The notes below the pieces were generated by a model. The model worked only from the letters and a program-made list of their open reading frames with translations, was not told the origin of the DNA and did not search any database. The position numbers and the translations under genes are program-made. 64,000 nt of DNA from Chiridota heheva (Eukaryota > Echinodermata > Holothuroidea > Apodida > Chiridotidae), in the NCBI GenBank assembly GCA_020152595.1, contig JAIGNY010000904.1, positions 429,501 to 493,500 of the forward strand. The letters are read 5' to 3'. Of the stretch, positions 53,505 to 64,000 are shown in pieces (positions within the stretch are counted from its first letter, which is position 1; every line of letters starts with the position of its first letter).

Positions 53505-54699
53505 TTTTGTGATAATTTGCGTTGGTTTTGTGTCGCAAGATCCGATTCTACTACTAGGCCCTACTACTAAAAGTTAGGCTAGGCCTAGTTACTAGGAACT
53601 AATTTCACTCAACAAAGAGTACGACTTGATCGCGGCATGTTTTGAAAATTAAGGGGCACGTCCAACGCAGAAAATTTGATTGGTTTGTTTATGAAATTGT
53701 ATCGATGTACGCATGCGTGTGGCCTCTGGTGGACAGGGGAGTCCCGCCCCAACTTAATAGATAGATTTGCCCGATATATGGTGGAAAGAAAATTAATTTG
53801 CGTCTGTGAGTTCCTTCGCTCATTTGAGTTCATTCAATCATTTGAAGTCCTTCAAAATTTGATGTTTAACTGGTATAGGGTATTACTCTTTTCAATTTGA
53901 ATCCGCAAAGAACATGTACTTTATTTATGGTGGTGTCATGTTGAATTGAAGTGGCAGGACAGAGGTTGAGTAACCTAGCTATTTTGGAAGAGTGCTGGTA
54001 TCCCGTAGCTGGGAATGTAGCCCCATTCACAAAAGCGAGGAAATGTTCAGCCCCGAATAACTTTTGTCATATATTTGTTTTACCTTCAATAATTTGTTTA
54101 ATAGAACTATAGAAATTAATGACTCGTATAAACTGTACTCTAAGATTCTATTGTCTGTAAAATCAATATTGTTCTGAAAGTCCATTGGAACTTTCCATCT
54201 TTTGAATTGGAAGAAAAATACACTCAGTGTGTGTGGACAATATTTATTTGTGAAAAAGCGTAGTCACTGTGACATGATGCAGGGGGAGGGGGATTTAGGC
54301 CTGGCTCAAACTTTACACAATGTCATTATTTTCCAGAGTTTTTTATAAAGAATATCTGGGAGAAAAGAGGGAGGGAGGGAGCAAAGAGAGACTTCTAGCT
54401 TGCCAAACTGATATGGAAAATAGACCACGGAGGTCTCATCACATTAAAAAATGTTCTCATCAAGCATATAAGGTGTCCTCAGCAATTGTAATTACTGAAA
54501 GGAAACCAGAACCAAAATGTTTTGTGGTTCAGATGCGCTTTTCATATGCTGATTGATTTGCAAGTTTCTGAACTCTCATGCCATTGCATATCATAAACTA
54601 TTTGTTCCAGGATATTCATTTATAAGCCATGACCACCATGCATGATGCAGATCAATAAAATAGACATACCTATATTGACAAAACTAGCATGTGTACAAT
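53505..54699. other. Likely CDKN3 promoter region and intergenic DNA
   Basis: No conserved gene. It includes CCCGCCCC near 53745 and GCATGCGTG near 53711, possible GC-type promoter words but not diagnostic. Confidence 0.35.
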
Positions 54700-54950
54700 G
54701 AATAACATTGTCATAGCAAGTATGATGCAAAACAGATATACTGTTGCTCACTGTATCATATTTGAAGAATTTTAGGTTAAGCCCTGCCTACTCATTAATA
54801 TGCATGGTATCACCACCAAAACCAATAAGACACATCCACAACCATGGGCTATCTGTCATGATGAAAAAACCCTCTTTGGGAGTTATGGTCCATCAATCAT
54901 TCATGGACATTACACAAATTCCTCCATAGATATAATGCATTATTTATTTT
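54700..54950 (+). repeat. Dispersed repeat copy A
   Basis: TTAAGCCCTGCCTACTCATT, ATATGCATGGTATCACCACC and ACATCCACAACCATGGGCTA are shared with 56230-56420 and 56500-56720. The family resembles a repeat common in marine invertebrates; no coding content. Confidence 0.65.
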
Positions 54951-55431
54951 AGGGTCAGCCAGGGACTAATGTTCCAATTCACTGCAAAGCAGGCATGTGG
55001 TTTTAGCCCCAGATGAATGACCTATTGTGTAGTGTCAAGTAGCTGGTTGCTAGCAAGTGAACATGACGTGTCCTTCTCCTTAAAAATTTGTTCCAGCAAA
55101 TCATAACCACAAACTTACTGTGGCAAATAGTGAGACCACTTTATCTTAATTAAAATAACCACACAATAAGGACTTCATCCATTGCTAATATAATACTCTG
55201 CACCAACTTCCACAACAACTAAGCTTTTCAGAATAAAGAAAATAAAGAGGACAAATCTGACCCGACCTGGTTATGTATCAGGTCAGGTCTGACTGTTTAA
55301 AACTTTAAGGAGCAGAGCAACTAATGAGCATAAAAGAGGCTATTAGGTTTGAAAGGTGTGGATTACTCGTATTGTGTATGGTGAACAATAGCTGATTGCT
55401 AGCAATTGAGCTGTAAAGAGTCTCTCAGGTT

Positions 55432-56215
55432 ACATAACATAACATAGCAAGATTACGGGCTAAGAAGGGTTAGTCACCCCATATAAAGCCCAAAATAACA
55501 CCACCACCACCACAAAAAAAAAAAAATCAAAGACACCCAGAGTTATTAAAAAACTTATCAATGTTGACTTTGAAATTGTGAACAGAATTGAAGCTAACTA
55601 CGCACTTGGTCAAACCATTCCACTCATTAACAACTCTTTGCAAAAAGTTAAAATGCTGAATACCTATTCGTGAGAATGATTTGGTCAACTTCAAACTTTA
55701 GCAAGTGTCACATGAGGATTAGCTGAAACATGCAAGAAATAACAGGAGGTCGAAGCATCACTACCAGAAAGGAATTTAAAATCCTGAATCATATCGCCAC
55801 GTACTCTTCTTAACTCGAGTGTGGTCAAACAAAGAATTCGCAACCTAGATTCATAAGAGAGATTCCTTACTTTTTCTTAACTCGAGTGTGGTCAAACAAA
55901 GAATTCGCAACCTAGATTCATAAGAGAGATTCCTTACTTTGGAAATAAGTCTAGTGGTTTTTTGCTGAACCTGCTCCAAAATGAACTTACCCTTCTCATA
56001 AAAGGGACTCCAAGCCTGAATAGTATAATCAAGGTGAGGCCTGACTAACTGCTTATACAAATTAAGAACAATCCCTCTACCAACAAAACAAACATTTCTT
56101 CTAATCAAACATCCTAATTTGCCCTTGCAGCTGCTAAAGCACAGTTTAGAAGGTTTCAGATTGCTAGTAATGACAAAACCTAGATCCCTAGCAAACACAA
56201 CTGTACCAAATATGA
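55432..56215 (-). mobile_element. CR1/L2-like LINE 3' fragment
   Basis: The thumb region reads KLYKQLVRPHLDYTIQAWSP-like on the minus strand (QLVRPHLDYTIQAWSPFYEK), then VQQKTTRLISKVRNLSY. The 3' end is an AACATAACATAG simple tail near 55432. An internal ~65 bp tandem duplication (CTTAACTCGAGTGTGGTCAA) lies at 55808-55939. Confidence 0.82.
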
Positions 56216-56229
56216 AATAAAACATATAT

Positions 56230-56720
56230 ATGGTTCTTAAAATATAGGCATTTCAAGATTGTTATATTACGCCCCGCCTACTAATTAATATGCATGACAT
56301 CGCTACCAAAAACTACAGGGCGCATCTATGGACCATGAGCTATCTGTGTACCACATATGACTTCAATCCAGTTTATCGTTCTTTAGATATCGAGTTTACA
56401 AGCTCTTTTCAGCAAAATCATATTAAGCCCAGCCCAGTATGTATATTAATGAAATTCAATGTTTTCATACAATGAACATGTACACACTAGCTAACATCAT
56501 AGCTGTACCAAATATGAAACAAAACAGACATGTGGTTGTTAAAATATAAGCATTTCAAGATTTTTCATTAAGCCCCACCTACTCATTAAATATGCAAGAC
56601 ATCATCACCAAAATCAAAGGCCACATCTACAAACCATGAGCTACCTGTGCACCAAATGTGATATGCATCCACTTTACCATTCTTGAGATATCATGTTTCC
56701 AAGCTTGGCATCTCACACAC
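56230..56720 (+). repeat. Dispersed repeat copies B and C in tandem
   Basis: Two versions (about 56230-56420 and 56500-56720) of the same block as copy A: ACCAAATATGAAAYAAAACA, GCATTTCAAGAT, AGCCCMRCCTACT and ATGAGCTA. A CA-rich tract (ACACACATACATACACACCC) follows to about 56770. Confidence 0.65.
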
Positions 56721-56770
56721 ATACATACACACCCATAAACATGTACACCCACGCACACACATATACGCAA

Positions 56771-59700
56771 ATCATGACCGCATAGGTTCCTGATGCCATC
56801 ACTTCGGAAACAAAAAGGGTTGACTTACAAATTATTCATTACAAATCTACCACACAAGCTATAACCTGTAAACAAAAAAAGCTTTGGTTTAGAAATACAC
56901 ATTTTTGGAATGGGCAATTAACACGTATGCATCCATTGACTTCTGGGAAGAGGGCCCAACCTCCAGCATCTACCTTTGCTACTCCATACTTGCTGTTTCT
57001 GTCGGATACTTTTTTGTTAACTCCTTGATAGAACAAAAGCAAGAAACAGAGACTAATAAGAGTAATAATGTATGTGTTTATTTCTCTCATTGCACAGCTT
57101 CAATATAACAATAGAAAAATTATTCCCCTTCCATTTCATTTGACAAAACCTTAATATGAGGTGGTGGGCAGACTAGAATATATCAAACACTAATGGGTAC
57201 TGTGTTATTGATCTAGAAAAGACACTTGATCAAGTGTGAATAACACCAACGTCAAAATAACATCATTTTCTACAGAAGTTGTTCACTAATACCTGCTTTA
57301 AGCTGAAGAATACACTGAGCCCTAGTTAGACACTAGGGTGAAGAAGAGTGGGAAAATACAAAATAATCCCCCAAACTAAGAAATGGGTTGCAATGTTATA
57401 CATGATGCGGCTGCATTAATAAGTTGTCCAGATTGGGTGTATACCTGTCTAATGATGCATGCAACATCTCACCTCTACTAATTGGACAACCCCACAATAG
57501 TAATACCGACTTTTAAGTAGCAGCATAGATTCCAGACTTGATTACATGCCTAACGATCATTTAAGTTGAGTTTAATCACTTATGTGTGAATCGCGTCGCA
57601 GAGCTTTAAAACTGTATCCTATAATTTAATGCTCGAGTAAGTAAGTAATGCAAATCGGAAGCGGGGGTACGTAACTTGATCACCCGATCAGTTTTCTTTT
57701 ATTGATCATACTGTAGGGTGACTACTACTGACATCAGCTAATATGTCTATTGATAAAATTACTGCAAGGAATATGTCATACAACCCCCAAACACCACGGA
57801 CCCAACCCTAAGTGAGTGCTATACCAAATGTCAGGGCACAATAAGCTTGTCATGGAGGATCCCCCTTGGTAATCAGTCAGGCTAATGAGTGATTTAAACA
57901 CTGCTTGCAATGCTTTAGCACATAATGTGTGTTCTCACTTTTTGTTTCACTGCCCTTTCATTTTACACATAACAGACAAGAGAAAACATATGTAACATTT
58001 CTGTTTCATATCACTGCCTTAAGTGTTTCTATTGCTTGAACACAACCCTGTACCTTCAACAACTTGGAGTGCCTTGAATTGTTTTAAAAGGAAATCTACT
58101 TCGGAGTCTTTATGTCAAATGAAAATAATTAAGCATTTGCAACCTGAGAGATGAAGAGATACATACTCAAAGATTCAGTCACAGCCCACCACTCGAGTAC
58201 ATAATGCTGAGAAGAAAACATCCTTTATTTACAGGATGCAAGAAATGTAACATAAGAAAACATTGGCAAAATTGAATCATTTGCATCAAACTCTCTAACT
58301 TCCACTGCAACACATATACAACTCATACTGATGAAACTATTAATCAAAGCCAATGAATAAGTAGAAGAGACTAATTGATCATATTCCTACATACAATTCG
58401 TTTTCAAATAACTCTGGTACCTTTAAAATGGGTATTACTTTAAACACAATTTTCATAATTTTATTCAAATTATTCTTGAAATGTTTTCTCTTTAATCGTT
58501 AACTAATACAGATTTACAGACAAACAAACTTACTCAGAAATATTCTCCATCTCACATCACCAACATATGAGTCACGCGAAAGGAATTTGAGAATGGAATT
58601 AGATGGCGGAAAGAAAATAACTACAATTTTCAGTGAAACAACCACATGAAAGAACACTTCCCTTGTTTGATTAGTCTCCCAGTCTTGTCATCGGTCAATA
58701 CATATTATTTTGTGCTCAAACTCTATCTACAAAGAATAAAACTGGATATGTGGCTTAACATTCCAAACAATTTTAATTTTTCTAAAAAAATAAAAGCACC
58801 CTAAGACTTTATGTTACCACTGATATAAGGAGTACAAATTTACTATCAATTAAACTGCAGTTCAAAGAAGCTTTACATAAAAATTCAATTAAATCCACAA
58901 AATTAAATAAAATTAGAAGAATATTTTTGGGAGCATTTAATCTAAAACAAATGGAAGTATTGTTCTTTGCAACATAAAATTAATCCTAAAGAAGATATAG
59001 ATTTAAGAGGTGCCAAAAAATGCACTTAAATTACTGGTGTAGAGAGTTATAATTTATACACACTTGCTTTAAAATTGTTAATGAAATTGAAAACCTGTCA
59101 AAATGTCTTCTTCAGGTCACCTTTGGTTCGTTATATCAATCTCCTCACCTATGCAGTGGTGTTGAAAGCCACAATAAACAAAAGAAGCAATACATAAAAC
59201 CCTTTGAGGAATGTAGGTTTGTAGTGACATCTGATCAATCTTTTTAAAGTTAATATTACAATAATGAAAATCTGTTGCAATGGATTTTCAGTCCAAAATC
59301 CTAAAGCCTACAAGGTTGAACAAAAACATCACTTAAAATCACTCATCAATAAATAAACAAAACCTTCACTATTAAATACCACCTTATTTGTAAATCATTA
59401 CTTTAAGCCAGACACTTTGACCACAGAGGAATACTTTTGTCCTTGTGTTGAGTGTGAAAGTCAGTGCAGTTGCACTGAAATTCATTTACTATCAATGTCA
59501 GATTATGACCATGGAAAGTGAGGTGAAGTGTGTGGAAATCCCTGGTATAATTGCCAATTGCTTGTGCTGGATTTGTGGTCTCTGCTGTGAGCAATATAGA
59601 CCCCCACAGATTTGTGATTTTCTCGGGGCTTAAGACACAAAATTGCGAGGTTTAGACTTAATGACCACAATGGAATAAGATCCTTTGCACCATTTTGTCC

Positions 59701-60250
59701 TTCTATAGTAAAAGATCAACATGCTCTACAAAAAGACAATGTGACAAAACAGAAACAACAACCGTTCAGTTTGTTAACTTACTACGAAATCCTAGTATAA
59801 AAAATGAGGCATAAATGACTTTAAAACTTTGAAGGATAGAATATAGTACTGCACCACAGCAGTTAAACATAACCAATAAATTATTAAAAACTATATTGTC
59901 CAAAACTGGTTTGTGGAAAGACAAATTTGATTTCTTATCTTGCACAGAGGGCCTGCCTAGAGCCTTAATGAGTTCAGATTTGCCCTATAGTTTGTTTTGC
60001 AACAGAGTCTAGAAATGTTTACACATCAGTCACATGTCCAAAGATGTGGACGCAAGAACCATCAATTGATTTAATGCTTGTTTGGTTGGTAAGGTGCCCC
60101 AAAAATAATGGTTCCATTGACTTAAAATTAAATTAATACCTGAATGTAGGGTTAAATTTGTATCAGTAAAGAAGAATAAATATGTAAAATGCAAGAAGAA
60201 TGAGATTTCACCATCTCAATTCATACCCAATTGAATCTACTATGCAATAC
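56771..60250. other. Intergenic DNA, no gene recognised
   Basis: Read on both strands; there are only short open frames without family motifs or splice support. Distal 3' UTR of the PSME4 gene may reach into the right end. Confidence 0.4.
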
Positions 60251-60293
60251 TCATACATCTGACTAGGTGTGAAAGTATCCCAACACCAAAGAC

Positions 60294-60475
60294 CCAGTCA
60301 ACACTGCAGATCCTGTCAACACCACAGATCCAGTCTACACCACACATACTGTCAACACCACACATACTATCAACACCACACTAATGTCAACACCACACAT
60401 TCTATCAACACCACACATACTGTCAACACCACACATTCTATCAACACCACACATACCATCAACACCACACCTACA
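60294..60475. repeat. 15-18 bp minisatellite downstream of PSME4
   Basis: Units of the type TGTCAACACCACACATAC, about ten copies with 15-18 bp spacing. It lies 80-260 bp beyond the PSME4 stop, probably in its 3' UTR. Confidence 0.92.
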
Positions 60476-60557
60476 GGTCTATTGCTTTATATAATGAAAA
60501 CATCCTGCAAGGAGAGCTACACCCATCGAGCATAGTAGCATTGAGAAGCCCACCCTC

Positions 60558-60692
60558 TCAAGCATAATAGCATGGAGAGACGAGGAGATCAGTCAATACT
60601 ACCAGCTGATCATCAGTAAACTGCTGTTTATGTTCATGCCAGTTGTCATGGTGAGTACGCCGGAAATCTGAAAGGGTCTTTCTCACAGTCAT
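60558..60692 (-). CDS. PSME4: PSME4 terminal exon
   Basis: 44 codons plus TGA; acceptor CTTGTTGTAG. The ATG opening this exon is internal (MTVRKTL). It ends in CYYA. Confidence 0.95.
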   Translation of the reverse strand: MTVRKTLSDFRRTHHDNWHEHKQQFTDDQLVVLTDLLVSPCYYA

Positions 60693-61726
60693 CTACAACA
60701 AGAGGAAAACAACACTTACAGTTATATTCCAAATAGGAAAATACATGAACAACTTTTAAAGAAAAGTCTTTTATATTACAACCAGGCTTGTAGTTTAAGT
60801 GACCAATTCTACAGACTAACAATTGACTAGGCCCTAATCAAAATCATTTTATACACTAAAAATACCCTTTCATTCATAAAATTCTCTTTAATAGATTATC
60901 ATTGCCATTTCACAGCAAAAGTGAATGTGCCACTAAGTAAAGCCAAACTGCATGAGTAGATAGGCTCAGGAACAGCCATGCAAGCCAGGCCCATAATAAC
61001 CTTTTTCTTTGATGTTTGGTCTCCCAAACATATTCTACTTATTCCAATATGGACAAAATTTTATTCATTTTACAAAATTTGTGGCCTCTTTTCATATACC
61101 TGATCTACTGCTCTGTAAATGGGCAGTCACCATGTCTAAATAGTATTCTGACCTTAGTCCTTATCTTGTTGATAAAAGGTTTCCAAAGGAATGGGTTGAT
61201 AAATAATGGTGCTGTTTTACAACAACCTTGTTGAATAGTTTATTTGTACTGGATGATATAGAAACGGACTAGAAAATTTTATAGTTGATAGTATTGGTAA
61301 TATACTACCAAAATGTCAGCACTGTAATCAAATATTGCTAATTTTTTTCTTTTTTCTTCAACTTTCCCTTTTTCATATTCTTACCCAAAATGCTACAGGT
61401 TCTTCCAACAAATACACACAGTTCATTCTGTTGGATGTATATACATGCCTTCCATTCATGTAATTATTTTTAGCTATATCCAATTATTTACAGAAAAATT
61501 GACATTTACTTTTCAAAACAAAAATAATCAAATCATTGGATACATGCACCTTCTTGAACAAGTTTGATACTGTAAGACCATATATTACTGACCTCGATTG
61601 GCTGTGGGTCATGCAGATGACCTGTGAGATCCATCAGGATTTGAGGCATCCATTCAGGGACTTCATAAGGATACGCTTGAACATAGGCACTTAAACCAAG
61701 GATTCCTGCATGTCTTAAAACAATAG
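60558..61726 (-). CDS. PSME4: PSME4 (PA200 proteasome activator), last two coding exons
   Basis: Minus-strand exons 61726-61593 and 60692-60558 join in phase 0 to the final 88 codons of PSME4, the large HEAT-repeat ring that caps the 20S proteasome. They read [41 protein letters not shown], then [30 protein letters not shown] and [13 protein letters not shown]. The last residues Tyr-Tyr-Ala fit the Hb-Tyr-X tail that inserts between 20S alpha subunits. The match to remembered vertebrate PSME4 is very close. All earlier exons must lie beyond 61726; none was recognised up to the right edge, so the next intron exceeds 2.2 kb. Confidence 0.95.
61593..61726 (-). CDS. PSME4: PSME4 penultimate exon
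   Basis: 134 nt; acceptor CTTTCACAG leaves two bases of a split codon, donor GTCAGT. It encodes the last HEAT-like helices ([18 protein letters not shown]). Confidence 0.94.
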
Positions 61727-62067
61727 CTGTGAAAGAAGAAAGGAAGTGCTTTTGTATCTTTCAAAAAAAGTCTCCCATGTCTTTCAAAATATGTTTGAAA
61801 CAGGTTTAGTAAGCAACTTATAGACAGTAACCTTAAGCAACCCATATGCTTATGTTTTTGTCTTAGAAATCAAGTTGTAGTCCATGGGCCAGACAACTGT
61901 TTTAGTTTCGGTTGAGAGGCAAATTGTGTCATATAAAATTGGAAAGCTAATTTTGTCTACTTTCAGAAAATTGATGATAGCAATGCCAATTGTAAAGCTT
62001 TTTGGTCAAAAAACACATTTGTTTAAATTGAATATCAGAAATGCTTACTGTATAATCATTTATCATT

Positions 62068-63120
62068 GGGCCACATGAGAGAAATCCAGGTTTTTGCAAT
62101 TCCCAACAAATTAGCAACCAGAATTCTGTAAAACACCCACCAATAAATTAAAAATCACTTTTTACACCTTTTTACATACTTGTTTTAAGAAATAATATGA
62201 AACTCCCTATTAATCTACTCCAGGTCTAGTCATGTTGTTCATTCAATATTTCAATTGGCTAGTCAAAATCATTTAAAATTTTGTACTTTTGTTAGACAAA
62301 GTCTATGTTATTAGGTTTTAGTGCAGCACTAATACTACATGTATCATTAGACCATATGAGAGAAATCCCGGTTTTTGCAATTCCCAACAAATTAGCCACC
62401 AGAATTCTGGGTAAAACACCCACCAATTAATCAAAAAATCACTTTTTACACATCTTTACATCTTTATTAAAGCAAAACTAAACTTAAACACCCTTTTATA
62501 GCACATCTATCCAAGCCCAGTCACAATGTCCATAGAAAGCTTCATTTGACTAGGCCCTAATCAAAAGCATTTGAAATTTTGAATAGATTTTAGTTAGTAA
62601 AGACAAAGTATAAGTTTAAGTATTTTACTGTAACATTAATACTTCAAAGAGATTAAACAAGTTCATCTGAAATGTTCTATGATCAAATTGATTGTATAGA
62701 GGGCTCTAAAAAAGTGCATAGGGTTTTCAAGGGAAATTTGAAGTGTTTTGAAGATAGGTTTATATGCAGTTAATGTATCATAAGACTGCATGAGATAAAT
62801 GCAATTTGCAATTCCAAACAAACTAACCATCATAACTCTGTCAGAAAAACCCATAATGAATTCAAAATTACTTTTTTTCTTCTTCACATCATTATTTTTT
62901 TTTTTAAATAAAAACTCTCAAATGCCCTATTATAGCATCCTCTATTAGGTCCAGTCACAATGCTCATAGAACATTGCAATTGACTAATCAAAAGCATTTG
63001 AAATTTTGAAGAGATTTTAGTTTTTAAAAGACAAAGTATATGTTTAAGTCTTTTAGTGTAACATTAATGCTTCAAAGAAATGTAAAAACTTCATCTGAAA
63101 TGATCTATGATCAAGTTGAT
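62068..63120. repeat. Diverged tandem repeat, three units
   Basis: GAGAGAAATCCAGGTTTTTG, GAGAGAAATCCCGGTTTTTG and GAGATAAATGCAATTTGCAA-like starts occur at about 62076, 62358 and 62789. Each is followed by CAATTCCMAACAAA, RTCACAATG and AATCAAAAGCATTTGAAATT in the same order. It is in a PSME4 intron. Confidence 0.8.
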
Positions 63121-63589
63121 TGCATAAACAGCCTCAAAAAAACTTTACAATGACAAATTAATTTTCCACCAAGAAAAAAGGTTAGATGGAAGAGACATAT
63201 CAGCACTTAAATTACAATGGTCTACATAATGACAGGTAAGTGTAAATAATGTTAAACTTACATGTGTTGATATAAGATTCGGCACATAAAAATAATATGA
63301 AAAATAAATGTGAAAATTGCACAAGAGCCAAATGAGAACGGTGAATACAAAGCAATCACCTAAAGAACATTGACTAGTGTTTAAATGATAGGGGTATTGG
63401 GAGGGCTCTCACCTTTGCCCTCTCTGAATCCACCCTTGATTCACAAACAGAGGATTAAAATTAAAAATCTATGCCATTTTTTCCACCCAATAACTGGATT
63501 GTTATTAACCAAAAGCTGGTGAATATTTGTTTGGAAAATATCACCAGTTCACATCTATAATGTTCCCAATGTTTATAATGTTCCCAATG

Positions 63590-64000
63590 TTTTAACACTC
63601 AGTGTTCATACATCTATGATATCATCATCTTCATTCTCACTATCTGAAGCATAATTACCCCTCTCTAAATCCTGGTTAGTGCACCTTCTCAATTTACACA
63701 GCCAGTGCACTTCATTCCATTCTGTAAATATATGTGGCAATTCACACTTTTTTGGGCATGTGTACCACATCAGTTCTATCACTGCATCAAGAACTGCAAT
63801 CTATAATAAGATGACCATCAACCAAATTCCACCCATGCTCTACAGGATTTGGCATCTCTATCATTCTGTCAAAACAACATTGCCATATGGCGGCTTGATA
63901 GCATGTCCTCATCGCATGCTTATAGAGTGTATCCTGGCATTGCATGAGCTGACGACTGGCATTTTTGTAACTGCCCCTTTTGGATGAAAACTGTTCAAAT
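63590..64000 (-). mobile_element. Mobile-element-associated reading frame, broken, runs off the right edge
   Basis: The minus strand reads LMQCQDTLYKHAMRTCYQAA, MPNPVEHGWNL, WYTCPKKCELP and CKLRRCTNQ, ending SDSENEDDDIIDV. This layout recalls the C-terminal part of a repeated ORF seen in marine invertebrate genomes next to mobile elements. The parent family is not resolved. It is treated as a fossil with at least one break. Confidence 0.45.

Noticed and set aside
54320-54556. 78-codon plus-strand ORF, Lys/Arg-rich
   Set aside because: No recognisable domain, no splice partners and no neighbouring exons, so too weak to call.
61727-63589. Further PSME4 exons
   Set aside because: Minus-strand open frames here are repeat sequence without splice-bounded similarity to PSME4.

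Overview
This is a 64 kb piece of an intron-rich, AT-rich animal genome. It carries parts of three conserved protein-coding genes spread among many mobile elements. A marine invertebrate is most likely. An echinoderm or related deuterostome is my best guess, from the ovothiol-type enzyme, the element mix and the frequent AGGCCTA words, but nothing in the window fixes the species. The coding exons were found by reading splice signals and matching remembered family sequence; no database search was possible.

Layout. (1) 1-7.0 kb: no host gene. There are two truncated copies of one CR1/jockey-like LINE in opposite orientations, one holding a 219 bp SINE-like insertion with an 8 bp target duplication, and then two inverted-repeat elements. 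(2) 7.3-37.3 kb, plus strand: a four-exon gene, all introns in phase 0, for a 328-residue stand-alone methyltransferase. It resembles the C-terminal 4-mercaptohistidine N-methyltransferase domain of the ovothiol enzyme OvoA. It lacks the DinB and sulfoxide-synthase parts and has its own N-terminal hydrophobic segment and Lys/Glu/Pro-rich linker. Its introns (about 10.6, 15.0 and 3.5 kb) are full of hAT-like and TTAA-flanked MITEs, tandem arrays, dispersed repeats and a LINE with an RNase H region. (3) 37.4-42.1 kb: 3' flank and repeats. (4) 42.1-53.5 kb, minus strand: a complete six-exon CDKN3 (KAP) dual-specificity phosphatase gene of 234 codons, with LINE fragments, minisatellites and palindromes in its introns. 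(5) 53.5-60.5 kb: intergenic DNA and repeats. (6) 60.5 kb to the right edge, minus strand: the last two coding exons of PSME4 (proteasome activator PA200), ending in the proteasome-binding Tyr-Tyr-Ala tail. Upstream of these is diverged repeat DNA and, at the edge, a broken mobile-element reading frame.

The three genes have unrelated roles: thiol-histidine-type methylation, cell-cycle phosphatase and proteasome activation. They do not form a pathway. The least familiar item is the separate, possibly membrane-anchored, OvoA-type methyltransferase. The most striking structural features are the TIR elements with inverted subterminal repeats, the long inverted repeat pairs inside the methyltransferase introns, and the hairpin cluster beside CDKN3 exon 1.
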